A DNA stretch of 64,000 nt, from the NCBI GenBank assembly GCA_021018995.1, contig CM037597.1, forward strand, positions 36,520,936 to 36,584,935, written 5' to 3'. Every line of letters starts with the position of its first letter. The stretch's first letter is position 1. This DNA comes from Chloranthus sessilifolius. Lineage: Eukaryota; Streptophyta; Magnoliopsida; Chloranthales; Chloranthaceae. Below are positions 1 to 10,943 of this stretch, piece by piece. The position numbers and the translations under genes were made by a program. Under the pieces are notes generated by a model. It was not told the DNA's origin, did not search any database, and was given only the letters and a program-made list of their open reading frames with translations.

Positions 1-2078
1 ACCAAATACGTATATATGTGCATACATGCAAGCACAAATTTGATATTATACCTAGTCCAAAATCTATCTATCCTTGATCACTTCAATGGATAGAACTCTT
101 TTGGCAGAAGACTACTTCTTCCAGCACGTGGTCAGGATCCTCCTCATGACCAGGATCATGATAGAGATCTACACCTCTGACATAAATGTTAGGACAAGCT
201 AACAATCTAAGCTCAATAAGGAAAATTCAAAACCAATTTCATTTTGTCAAGACAATACATAGATTTTCAATGACTAAGTTAAAAAATTATTTTTTTCGTA
301 AATTACATAAAGCGAATCAAAGTATTGAGCTCGAAATCACAAGATTTAAACATGTCATTTCAGTATGTAAATGTGTCATGTGATTCCTTACTTAGTGTTT
401 CAGAGTTCTATTACACATTCATGTGGAGATCAATGTTCCATTGGAGAAAACCATCCCATGACGCTAGAACAGAGCATTCCATGAAGTTGAAACAAGGTCA
501 TAGACCCCGGGGCCTCTAACCCTCTACGGAGCCTCTACTCCTCTTACCCACTTGGCATCAAAGATCACATTCAAACTTAATTTCATAATTCAAGTGCATA
601 TTCAAGAAAATCAACGTTCACATACAATTTTGTGTACAAGGTTCTTATGCAAAATTCTTATTCAAGGTTCATAGTTCACAGTGAAAAATATTTGAAAGCA
701 ATTCAAAAGTTTCGTAATTTCAAATGTTTTAAATGCAACAAGATTTCACAAATCCCATTTTTTCCAGTTCTGATGATCATCATGTCATGTATATCATTAA
801 GATCTATGAATCAATCAAGAGTAAATTGAAATCGAGTCATTAATTTCCCTACCAAAGGTTCAGCACCATTCAAAATCCAAGTGGAAGTCTCTACGGACGG
901 TCTCCTGTTCTCAATCTAGATCACATCAAGTTCACAACTTAGTGTCAATGATTGAGGAATCAAATGGCTCAAAGTTGCACAAGTTTCTCTAAGAAAAAAA
1001 TTAAAGTAGCCTAAAAATAGGGAAATTCGCTCAAGCTGCTCCAAATTCGCTCTAGCAATTTTGATAGATTCCCAGTGGCACACGCAAATTCGCTCAAGAA
1101 AATTTGGGTAGAGAAATTTTTTCGAGAAAATTCGCTCGAGCAAATTTTCCACGTTGTGTCGGAAGGTGATTCGCTCTACTGAATTTGGCAGATTCTGTAA
1201 CTTTTGGGCTTCTTCTTCCTTGATTCTAGTTTTCCAACAACCCATTGCATGCACCTTTAATTCACACACAGATCAAATTTAAATTAAATCCACACAGTTA
1301 AAACATAAATCTCACCTTCTAGATGTGCATGCAACGTCTGCGGCGATCGATATCGAAGGATATCAGCGTTGACAATTCGCGTTCATCCGACCCTCAATAT
1401 CCTTGCATGCACTCAAATTATAAGCAAATCAAAATCATGATTTCAGAAACAAAAACTTGTAATTGAAGCGATCACAATTTTTACCTTCCTTATCCGTGAA
1501 TGCGAAGTCTATGTTGATTTATTCGAGTTCGCTCGTGCTCGTTTGATGCCTCAATCTTCTTTTTCCGATCACAATGAAACTATTAATCGAAGTTTCTTAT
1601 GACAAAGATTCAAACGAAGGCACAATTGTTGTGACGACAACGGTCATGATCTCATGAGGGAATACGGGAAGGCGAAGGAAGTTTTTTCCTCTTTCTAATC
1701 TCTTTCTCTCAACTCTCACTCTCCCACGAGTTGCAATGAATTCCTCTTCTATGTGGGTTTCTTTTAATTCAAGGGAGCTACTTTAGTGTGTGGCTGGTAC
1801 ACCCCAGATGATGTACAGGCCTTTATTAAAAGTCCTTAAAATATTATTCACAATGCACTTCCTACGTTCTGATCCTTGGAACTTCTACTTACGACACAAG
1901 TCTCCAACCAGTGGTTTTCTCACGAAGCTTGTGTAACGACCCACACACTTAATATGTATACCTTAGTACACAGGCACACATACTGAATTGATTATTCTTA
2001 AATTTGCTTGCATTGAATACGGCATTGGCACGCACACTTAGTCGATGTGTTCGGGTTCGAAATTTTCAAGGTGTTACA
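1..2078 (-). mobile_element. LTR fragment of gypsy-type element G, reading leftward
   Basis: Read on the minus strand, this block begins at 2078 with TGTAACACC followed by TTGAAAATTTCGAACCC, a start typical of plant chromovirus LTRs. It runs off the left edge, so length and partner LTR are unknown. It interrupts a CACTA transposon end. It holds a cluster of AATTCGCTCGAG-type palindromes at 1021-1190. No long ORF is present; the 117-codon minus-strand frame across 916-1269 reads through the palindromes and resembles no family I know. The LTR assignment rests on terminal sequence and context only. Confidence 0.55.
1021..1190. repeat. Palindrome array of family G
   Basis: Five copies of ATTCGCTC(A/G/T)AG-like units occur within 170 bp, several flanked by the complementary half AGCAAATTT. 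The best copy, around 1127-1147, reads AAATTCGCTCGAGCAAATTT, close to a perfect 20 bp palindrome centred on CTCGAG. Spacing is irregular, unlike a satellite. On the minus strand the array lies about 0.9-1.06 kb inside the LTR start. Confidence 0.7.
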
Positions 2079-2138
2079 TTTATATTCGTCGACAACTTCT
2101 TATAACAGCCATCGGCATAGGACACTTTTCTTGTAGTG
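2079..2138. mobile_element. Terminal remnant of a CACTA (En/Spm) DNA transposon
   Basis: Read on the minus strand from 2138, the sequence opens CACTACAAGAAAA, the canonical terminal inverted repeat of plant CACTA transposons. Only 60 bp remain before the G LTR starts, so G inserted into, or was joined to, the transposon end. The opposite terminus would lie left of the window. No transposase sequence is visible. Confidence 0.75.
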
Positions 2139-2374
2139 ATAATTGAATCTAACTCCATACAATAACCCATGATCAAACCATGTTGAGCATGTCTTGTTAC
2201 TTGCTAAAAATCAAATCACAAGGCATGATGGCCACAGAACCGGAACTACTAAATCATGGCATACAAAGGGGTGAAATTTACTTATATTTGGGACAAATAT
2301 ACATGTTTAGTAGCCGGCACAAACCGCTTTCATACCTTTGAAGCTAGGCCTTCAGCTGCAACCTGAGAACATCA

Positions 2375-2413
<39 letters not shown>

Positions 2414-3058
2414 TACGTTTAAGTGCTACCTGGGGTATTGCACTTGAGCCAAATTGGGTGCCACGACACGCGCATAAGGTGAATCAAAGGATCAAGCAAC
2501 ATATAGCAGTGAGTGTAGCCAAGGACTATATCAGCAACATGCAATAAAAAATATATGAAATATATCACTAACTACTAACCGTATAAGAAAAAGATAATGG
2601 TTTTTGCAATAAATCTAACTTGAATTATGAATTGTGTTCTCGGCATGGTGCCATACATACAATAGAAGATAGATTACACAGGTATAGCTGCATCAAGAAC
2701 TTGCACTAGTCGATTGGAGCTCCGCAGTTGTTGAATCACCATTTTCCTGTGATTCCAACGGTAACACTCACTTATCACGAGTCACACTGAAGAGGACAGG
2801 CATAAAGGGATCTAATTCGGTACCTCTACCAACAAATCCTCTCTCGTACTCAAGCCAATAATGCAAGATGCACCAGGGATGACAAAGATATGCCTCAGTC
2901 TTAGCTGAAGGAAAAGATTGTACACCTATATCATGGGTAACGTGCAATGGATTGAGGGTGCATGATAAATATCTCATTTTTATAAACCAATAAAGCAAGA
3001 GCATATTATTTTAGGTAAAAATATGAATTGATGACCTTTTCTAAAGACATATCTTTAG
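2139..3058. other. Intergenic stretch without recognisable gene
   Basis: AT-rich sequence with only short frames. Apart from the TA microsatellite I see no domain, LTR terminus or repeat shared with the rest of the window. It is probably older host DNA or decayed repeat that received the CACTA element. Confidence 0.5.
2379..2410. repeat. (TA)n microsatellite
   Basis: About sixteen TA dinucleotides in a row lie in AT-rich intergenic DNA. Confidence 0.95.
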
Positions 3059-3817
3059 GTACAATTGTTGGTACGGGTTTCTAGGTCCCTTTTGGGTCCC
3101 GAAAAATGGCCCAAATCGATTACGGGTGGACACAGTTTGTAGTTGTGGGCGAAAGTAATAAAATAATGGAGGAAAAGGGCACTTTTAAATGCATCTCCAT
3201 AAATTATTAGTTCCAACCGAATTTAAATGTACGTGTCGTGATCGCCATCTACAGATTTATTAACACTGTAGAACGTCAATGATCGATCGCGAGGATAAGC
3301 GAGGGATTTGGGTTGGACTCCTATACTAAACGTCGGCCTGCCCAGTTTAGCAGCTAAGGTTGCCTACAATTTAACTAGTTTGGTTTTCTAATCCTAATTG
3401 GGTCTAACAAAGAAGGTGTTAGGGCCCGTTATGCTCAGGAGGATCAGCCTCCTTCCGTTGTACCCTCCATTAGCTCCATTGGCCAAATCCGTTGAGGCAA
3501 TGGCAGTTTCATAAATATGGAGAAGGACTAGGAACCTAATTGGCACAAGGTTAAGAATTTTGACAGAGGTTTCCTAGGGGTTGGATCTAAGTCTAGCTTT
3601 TCTTCTCTTCGTACTGTTTCGTGAATCAGAGCTGGTGGGCCAGCCCCACCGTGCTCGATTACCCTTAAGATTTCTAAAGAAGATTCTGCAGTTCTAAGAA
3701 TCAGAGACTTAGAGTGCAACTCTAATCCTTTTATTCAAAATTTCAGAGTGAACCTCCAATTTTCCGAAAGGAATAAAAGATTATTGAATGGTATTCATAG
3801 TGGGAGGGCAATGGCCT

Positions 3818-3825
3818 TATTTATA
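3818..3825 (-). promoter_or_regulatory. TATA box of LTR-like repeat B
   Basis: TATAAATA on the minus strand, followed by AGG. The palindromic array of B starts a few bases upstream and continues beyond the A insertion. Confidence 0.5.
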
Positions 3826-3835
3826 GTATTCGGCC

Positions 3836-3930
3836 AATTATGCGCTATGAGTGCAATGCATAATTCCAAATTATACGGTGGAAATCCAATGCATAATCTG
3901 AAATATATGCAGAGGACACAAAGCATAATT
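3836..3930. repeat. Palindrome array of family B, left segment
   Basis: Units of the form ATTATGCGCT...TGCATAAT appear at 3838-3866 and again, more diverged, up to 3930. They are inverted repeats with ATTATGC and GCATAAT arms. The array continues at 17919 on the other side of element A. Confidence 0.65.
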
Positions 3931-4229
3931 TATTATGTGATGTTGTTAAGCAGTGAAAAATACCAATTTTCACCTCCTAACCTGACCTTTGTTGGACCCT
4001 TGAGATGACTAATAATGTGTTTTGAGTATATATTGTAGTTAAGCAATAAATTGCAAGCTTAATACAGACTTCCACTTAAAAGAGCCCAAGAAGCAATGTG
4101 CTACCCAATTGGAAATGCCTAGGACCAAGTCCAGCTGCAAAGGAGTGAGGATTGAACCTACTAAGGGGTTGCTGAGTGTGAAATAAATGAAGAACAACAT
4201 AACCAAGATGTGTGCCAGCTGTGGAAGCA

Positions 4230-4895
4230 CAAGGCAGAATCTATCGAGAGGTTAAGTCCAACTATCGAGAGGTTCTAATGATTGAAAACCAAGCAGTCGA
4301 GAGGTTGAGCATGTGTATAAGAAGCTGTCGAGAGGTATCGAGTTGAAAGATGAACATCTCATGAGGTTTCAGCGCCTATCGAGAGGTTGGAAGTACAAAT
4401 GCAGAACCTGTCGAGAGGATACTTCAAGGTACAAATGAAGTCGAGAGGTTTTAGATACTTATCGCGAGGTTCACTTGAACCTATCGTGCAGTGCAAGATA
4501 ACTTGTTCGACGACTTACCTGAAGGAAGGTTCATTCTCGCGAGGATTGAGCCAACTTGTCGACCACTTCACTGGAGAATGTATAACAAGTCGATAGGTTG
4601 ATTATAACCTGTCAACAGGATGAATGAAGAACTGAACAAAATGGTGAAATGAGCTTCCCATCCTGTCGACGAGACATCAATCCTATCAACAAGTTCAAAT
4701 CAACATCTCGAGATGTTCTCCCAAGCTATCGACAGGATCTTCATCAACCTGTCGAGAAGTGTCCAAACCTATCGACAGCTACTCCCAACCCTATTGAGGA
4801 GTCTGCGAAGCTGTCGAAAGCTAATGCAACCTGGCAATGAGCACTTAAGGCAAATTCAGAACCTATCGAGAGGATCCCCTAAACCTCTCGACACT
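4230..4895. repeat. TCGAGAGG/GTCGACAGG palindrome array in U3 of element A
   Basis: I count eight exact TCGAGAGG copies plus about twenty variants (GTCGACAGG, TCGCGAGG, CTATCGACAGG), spaced mostly 20-40 bp apart. Many are extended as CCTNTCGANAGGTT, so the units approximate palindromes around TCGA. Left-hand copies mostly read AGAGGTT and right-hand copies mostly read as the complement, AACCT(A/G)TCGA, so the array as a whole is roughly mirror-oriented. It ends about 280 bp upstream of the TATA box. Confidence 0.85.
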
Positions 4896-5177
4896 CATTT
4901 TGGCTACTTCTCAATGTGTTTCTTCAGCAACTGCCATTTTCAGATTTCTGTGCACGAGTTTCAAAGCACTTTAGCGACCCCAGGGGTCTTTTTAGCACAT
5001 AGTTAGGCACGCATGGAAACCCTAACACTTCATTTGTCATTTCCAGTTGAGAGCCAATGGGAAGAGATCTTTTAGAAGAGAAATCAGCCATATCAACAGC
5101 CCAGAATAATAGAATTATTTCCTTGCACTCTGATTGGCTGAAATGGATCCGAGGATAGAGGAGGAGGAGGAGGAGAG

Positions 5178-5185
5178 TATAAAAG
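5178..5185 (+). promoter_or_regulatory. TATA box of the element A 5' LTR
   Basis: TATAAAAG in a GGAGAG context, conserved in the 3' LTR at 16717-16724. It is the best core promoter in the LTR and would place the transcript start about 30 bp downstream. Confidence 0.7.
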
Positions 5186-5593
5186 TTTGAAGCAAATAAA
5201 GAAGAACCATCCAGAATTTTAGACAACGTGAGCCTAGCGCAAGATCCATTTTTCCCTCTAATTTCTCCCTCCTTCCTTCTTCTCCCATTCTCTATTTAGC
5301 CAATCATGAGTGGCTAAACTCTTTTCAGTAGTTAGGGCGAGGTCATGAGCTGTAAATTGAGAGATTCAAAGGCTTGTAAGAGTCTGTTTATTACACAGAT
5401 TATAGATTTGGCACAATAGTATTGTAAGCTTGTAATATAATTATAGTTTTTAAAGGTTATTCTAATTTATATTTCAATTCTTCATATTTGATTTCCCTGG
5501 ATTGGATACTTCTACGGATGTCAGCCAGAAATGGAGAGCTGGTAGCCTGGCATCTGCAACATCTGCAATGGTTTTCTTGTTCTAATCAAGATC

Positions 5594-5885
5594 AATAGAT
5601 TGGAGTAATCTCGGGGATGAACTATATCAGTAGAAGGGCAGATCATAAAGTTAGGACTGTATCCAGCAGAAGGGCAGAGCCTAACCTCAGGATTGCCTTG
5701 ATCTATTGGTGGAGATTGGATTCTTATACCTCACCTCTGCCGGGAGAACCTGGGTAGATTAATAGGTTGGAGCAATCTCAGGGATGAACTGTATTCAGTA
5801 GAAGGGCAGATCATAAACTTAAGACTATTTCTAGCAGAAGGGCAGAGCCTAACCTTAGGATTGCTTTGATACATTGGTGGATTTG
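5594..5885 (+). repeat. 167 bp direct duplication in the transcribed part of the A LTR
   Basis: The segment beginning AATAGATTGGAG at 5594 recurs as AATAGGTTGGAG at 5761. Each copy holds two AGAAGGGCAGA boxes. The same pair is present in the 3' LTR (17134 and 17302), so the duplication predates this insertion. Confidence 0.8.
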
Positions 5886-6369
5886 GGGGAACCTGGGAAG
5901 CTTGGAGCCAGAAAAGAGGATTGTTGTAAATCAGTTCTCTGCATTGCCTTTGATTCCTTTGATTTTCAGTGAGAGACCAATACCCCTAGCTGTTGTTCTC
6001 CACCGTTTGACTTTTCATCTCTTCTATATCTCCTCTTATCTCTATGTTTGATTAGATCTGGATCACTTGTATTTAACTTTTGTAGTTTGTAGTAAACATG
6101 ACAAAAACCTAAAAACTCTCCTCTTTCCTGCTTTAGTTTAGTTTAAATTAGGAGAGAGTGCCAGATCTACTCTAGATCTGGAGATTTACCATTATTAAAT
6201 CATATTTCCCTGTGGACATACCCTTACTTACCTTTTAAAACTTGCTACAACAACTCTGATTCTTGCAAGATTGGCTGCTCACCTTGATCCCACATTGCTA
6301 TAATTTGTGCAGTTAATTTGCTATTTTAATCATATAATAATTGCAAAGGTGGCAGATTAAACAAGTTTT

Positions 6370-6388
6370 TGGCACCGTTGCTGAGGAA
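6370..6388 (+). promoter_or_regulatory. Primer-binding site (tRNA-Asp type) of element A
   Basis: TGGCACCGTTGCTGAGGAA follows the 5' LTR after six bases. It matches the complement of the plant tRNA-Asp 3' end with a few mismatches, as is usual for Athila elements. Confidence 0.8.
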
Positions 6389-6822
6389 CTGTGTTTTTAA
6401 AAGTGGTTGATCTAAGTTTTCTCATTTTTTTATTTAGATTTTTCATTGACTGTTAAGTATTTGATTAACTATTGCTTTAGTCTTTATGCAGTTTTACTCT
6501 ATTTCAGATTTGGATCTGTGGAGCTAGGAGGAGTTCTGTATCACTTGGAAGAACAAGCATTGCTTAAGTTTGCATCTCTTAACTTTGTTTATATTCCTAG
6601 ATCTGTAGTTGAGTAGATCTGTAGTTTTGTAGTTGTCTGTCTTGTGATTATTTTGCTAATTTTCTGCTATGACTTTATGTTTTGTAATTGGTTTTTGTTG
6701 TGTGTATGCTTGGGAGGAGATCTCTTAATCCTGAGATTGCTCCCTTAGATCTTGAAGTGGAAAGACTTCTTAGACCTAAGAAAACCATACACACACCTTT
6801 AGTTGATTATGAAATTTCTATA

Positions 6823-7740
6823 ATGAGTGAGCAACATAGGACTTTAAAGGAATGCAATGCACCAGGGGTTTATAATTCCCCCTTCTGCATTCAATTCCCT
6901 GCCGTTCAAGGGAGCTATGAGATCAAGTCTTCTATCATACATATGTTACCCTCATACTTGGCCTGAGCAAAGAAGACCCATATAAGCATATTGATAAATT
7001 TTTAGGATTGTGTACCACCTTCATATTGTAGGTTTGGGGGAGGAAGCAACCAGGTTGAGACTCTTTCCTTTTTTATTAAAGGATAGAGTCAGAACTTAGT
7101 TGTCAATGCTCCCACCCAACAATATTCAGTCTTAGAATAATCTTCAATGCCAGTTTTTGGCTAAGTTTTTCCTCATGTCCAAAATAAGTTAGTTGAGGAA
7201 GAGCATTATCTCATTTGCTCAAGCCCCAACTGAAGATTTTCACCAAGCCTGGGAGAGATTTAAAGAACTCTTGAAGCAATGTCCCCATCACCAAATTCCT
7301 GAATGACAACTTGTCCAAATTTCTATCAAGAAATTGATCCTAAAAGCAGGGATATGGTTGATAGTTCTTGTGGTGGTACATACCTCCACAAGACTGCAGA
7401 TGAGGCTTGGGAGTTATTTGATATCATCAGTGAAAACTCCATGCAAAGGGAGACCTGGGCAAGAGATTTTGAGACCCTTAGATTGGTGAGAGAAAATACT
7501 ACCAGAGGAAAAATATATGAGGTGAGTGGACATAATGAGTTAGAAAGAAAAGTGGATAGCCTGACCCAAAAGTTTGATAAGCTCATGGGAGCAATGCAGT
7601 CTCCAATGATTGCTAAAGTGGATGAGACATGTGTCATATGCCAGACCCCCACTCACTCCCTTGAGGAATGCCCCTCAGCTGCCCAATTCCTAGATTTTGT
7701 GATGGAACATATAAATGATGCTCAGTCCTATGGACAATAG
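6823..7740 (+). pseudogene. gag: gag of element A (capsid and nucleocapsid), broken
   Basis: Translation from the ATG at 6823 gives MSEQHRTLKECNAPG, the conserved N-terminus of Athila-type Gag. It runs to a stop near 6964, after which the frame shifts by one base and continues as GLSKEDPYKHIDKF. Capsid sequence then resumes from about 7303 (frame to 7738). Near its end is a zinc knuckle of the CX2CX4HX4C type (C-VI-C-QTPT-H-SLEE-C, about 7630-7670). Gag packages the element RNA in virus-like particles. At least one frameshift and several stops make it non-functional. It lies directly downstream of the PBS. Confidence 0.8.
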
Positions 7741-7905
7741 CCTATTACTGGCTGTCATTGGAGAAACCAGCCAAATTTGAGGTGGAGACAAGATAACTTT
7801 CAATACCAGCAGCAGCCACTACAGTTCATGCCCTATAGGAATGCCCAGTCATGCCAGTAGAATTATTTTATAAGGCCCCAATACCAACAGCCTATGGCTT
7901 AGCCA

Positions 7906-9234
7906 ATGGTTCAGCCTATGCATCAAAGTGCACCATCCCCAACACCCTCTAGGTCCCTTACATTTGAAGAGCAAGTTCTGGCTTCACTCCAGAATTTAGG
8001 CCCTTTATCTCAAACTGTCAACTCCCACAGTCGAAGCATCAAGAAGATAGAGGAACACCTTGGTCAGCTATCTAATTCTTTGGCTAGGAATGAAGAGGGG
8101 AGACTGCCCAGTCACTCCATGAACAATCCAAAGGGGCAATACATGGTTGGTGAGATTTCTTCTCATGAAGAAGTCAAATCTGTCATCACCTTAAGGAGTG
8201 GGAAGCTGGTGGATAACCGAGTTGGCATTGATCCTGTTGAGTCAAGTGCAGAAAATGAAGAAACAACTAAGAAAAATATGCAGCAAGAGCAGCATATCAA
8301 AAATAAAGGGGGTGATGTGCCCCAACAGAAAATTGAAAACAAAAATAAATAAAAATCTGATAAACTTGCTAAGGCTACAAATGAGAGGACAGTTCCCCGT
8401 TTGCCATTTCCTAATGTATTGAAAGTAGCATCTCCTTTTGACAAGGGGAATGCTAAGGTTGAGGAGATAATGGAAACTTTCAAACAAGTTAAGATCAACT
8501 TGCCTTTACTTGATACCATCAAGCAAGTTCTAGCTTATGAAAAGTTTTTGAAAGAATTGTGCACCCACAAAAGATAGTTTAGGATACATTTATCCAAGAA
8601 GGTCTTTTGTGCTGAGAAAATGAACCAAGTAATGTCTATTACAACTCCAACCAAGCTTCAAGACCCTGGAGTTCCCACAATCCCCTGTATCATTAGGGAT
8701 CATACCATTGAAAAGGCTTTATTAGATCTGGGAGCTAGTATAAACCTACTTTCATATTCTGTTTATGAGAAGTTGGGCATGGGAGAATTGAAGCCCACAC
8801 ATGTGGTGCTACAACTAGTAGGTAGATTTGAAAGGAAGCCTGTGCGAATGATATAGGATGTTTTAGTTGGAGTTGACAAATTCTTTTACCCAGCTGATTT
8901 TCTGGTGCTTGACATAGAGCCAAGCAAGTGTACCACCTCAATTTTTGTAATTTTTGGTAGACCTTTCTTGGCCACTGCCAATGCTTGTATTTAGTGTAGA
9001 TCAGAAATAATGGAGGTGTATTTTGACAACATGAAGGTGAAATTGAATATTTACAATGCAGCTAATCTGCCTCACGTGGATGGTGAGGATTGTTTTTCAA
9101 TTGATGTTTTTGATAAGCTTGTGGAAGAGACTTTTCCCAAGTTGCTGTATGGTGATATTTTTGTTATGATTTGGATGATGTTTTTGAGAATGAGTGGAGT
9201 GAGACTGTGGAAGAGAAGGCCCCCATACCCATGA
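7906..9234 (+). pseudogene. Gag-Pol linker and aspartic protease of element A, broken
   Basis: The linker has a low-complexity start, a likely coiled coil (QTVNSHSRSIKKIEEHLGQL) and the conserved Athila motif VITLRSGK. Stops at about 8350 and 8577 interrupt it. The protease follows with ALLDLGASINLLSYSVYEKL, containing the DLGAS active-site triad variant of this lineage, and a flap-side GRPFLATANA box near 8960. Further stops at 8855 and 8994 kill it. The protease would cut the Gag-Pol polyprotein. Confidence 0.8.
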
Positions 9235-9302
9235 TTCATGAGGTGAAAGCCTTAAATTCTGATGAGGGGCTAGCAACAACGTATCCCCCTTAGAAACATC
9301 AT

Positions 9303-10930
9303 GTGTTGCCTCTTCCACCACCATCAAAGGCACCTTTGTTGCCTTCTTTCATAGGTCCACTGGAAGTAGAATTGAAACAGCTACTAAAGACCTTGAAGTA
9401 TGCTTTTTTGGTGGCAAACCAGAAATTGTCAATGATTATTTCTTCCTCTCTCTCAGATGAGCAAGAGGAAGAGTTGTTGTGTGTTTTAAAATAGCATAAG
9501 AGAGAAATTGGTTGGACCATTACTGACCTTGGGGGCATCAATCCTTCTGTGTGTTTGCATAAAATTTATCTAGAAGAGGGCTCCAAACCCTCTAGAGAAA
9601 TGCAGAGAAAATTGAATCCCTACATGCAAGAAGTGGTGATGAAAGAAGTGGTCAAATTGCTAGATGCTGGTGTCATCTACCCAATTTCAGATTCTGAATG
9701 GGTGGCACCTACTCGGGTGGTACTTAAGAAATCTAAAATTACTATGATAAAAAATGATTCTAGTGAGCTTGTTCCAATCAGGGAAACCATAGGTTGGACG
9801 GTATGTATAGACTATCGGAAGCTCAATCTGAAAATCAAGAAAGACCATTTCCCTTTGCTCTTCATTGACCAAATCGTGGATAAGTTAGCAGGAAAGGCTT
9901 TTTATTATTTTCTCGATGGTTATTCAGGGTATAACCAAATCCCTGTTTACCCACAAAATCAAGAAAAGACTATGTTCAATACCCATTTGGCACCTTTGGT
10001 TACAGAAGGATGCCATTTGGACTATGTAATGCACCTGCAACTTTCCAGAGGTGCATGTATGCTATATTTTTTGACATGATTGAGCAGTTTCTAGAGATTT
10101 TCATGGATAATTTCTCTATTTTTGGAGATAGTTTTAGCCAATGTCTACATCATCTCAGCCTTGTGCTGCAGAGATGTGAGGAAACCAACTTGGTGTTGAG
10201 TTGGGAAAAGAGTCATTTCATGGTCACTCAAGGCATTGTCCTTGGTCATGTGGTTTCCCACAAAGGCATTGAGGTAGATAAGGCTGAAATAAATCTGATT
10301 ACACATTTATCCCCACCAAAAACTGTGAAACAAGTCAGATCATTCTTGGGGCATGCTGGCTTCTACAGGAGATTCATCAAAGATTTCAGCAAAATCTTGA
10401 AACCTCTCTACCACCTGTTGTGCCAAAAGGTTCCCTTTGATTTCAATGATGAATGGCTCAAGGCCTTTGAGTTGTTAAAAAAATGCCTAACCTCTGCACC
10501 TATCCTCCAAGCACCTAATTTTTTCATACCCTTTGCGCTGATGTGTGATGCATCAAACTTTGCAATTGGTGCAGTCTTAGGACAAAAGAAGGATAAGGCC
10601 CCTTGTGTGATCACATATGCCAGCAAAATCATGATTGATGCTCAGTTAAATTACACTGCAAATGAGAAGGAACTATTGGCAATTGTCTTTGCTCTAGAAA
10701 AGTTAGGTCTTATGTGATTGGATCCAAGATAGTGGTTTTCATAGACCACTCAACCCTCAAATACCTTTTGTCAAAAAAGGATGCCAAACCTAGACTGATC
10801 AGATGGATTCTCCTATTATAGAAGTTTGATCTTGAGATCAAGGACAAAAAAGGGTTGAAAATGTGGTTGTGGACCACTTGTCTAGGATCCTAGCAGAGGA
10901 ATTTGATAGGTTGCCTATTAATGATTCATT
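9303..10930 (+). pseudogene. Reverse transcriptase and RNase H of element A, broken
   Basis: RT domains appear in order: PYMQEVVMKEVVKLLDAGVIYP fingers (near 9617), VCIDYRKLN (9800), LDGYSGYNQIP (9913), MPFGLCNAPATFQRCM (10010) and the catalytic box at about 10104. That box reads FMDNFSIFG, so the second catalytic Asp of the usual FMDDF is Asn. The connection (LGHAGFYRRFIKDFSKI) and RNase H (CDASNFAIGAVLGQKKD) follow. One-base deletions near 9980 and 10700 shift the frame, and more stops follow. The enzyme would copy element RNA into cDNA. Confidence 0.85.
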
Positions 10931-10943
10931 TTCGAATGAATAG

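Larger units (their letters stand above)
3059..3943 (-). mobile_element. Unclassified LTR-like repeat B, left part
   Basis: This block and 17905-19332 were contiguous before element A inserted, since A is flanked by near-identical 5 bp duplications and both sides carry the same GCATAAT/ATTATGC palindromes. A clean TATA box (TATAAATAAGG) sits on the minus strand at 3825-3815 with the palindromes immediately upstream, which suggests the promoter half of a minus-strand LTR. No coding domain is visible. Ends are not defined; the start near 3059 is approximate. Confidence 0.4.
3944..6363 (+). repeat. 5' LTR of element A
   Basis: The match to 15484-17904 runs end to end. It contains a palindrome array (4230-4895), a TATA box (5178-5185) and a 167 bp direct duplication downstream of the TATA box (5594 to about 5885). 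U3 is therefore roughly the first 1.25 kb. Confidence 0.92.

Noticed and set aside
916-1269. 117-codon minus-strand frame
   Set aside because: It reads through the palindrome units of LTR G, has no family resemblance and no gene context.
5866-6051. 61-codon frame repeated at 17407-17592 as a possible small gene
   Set aside because: It lies in both LTRs of element A, so its duplication is explained by the LTR pair; no coding signature is seen.
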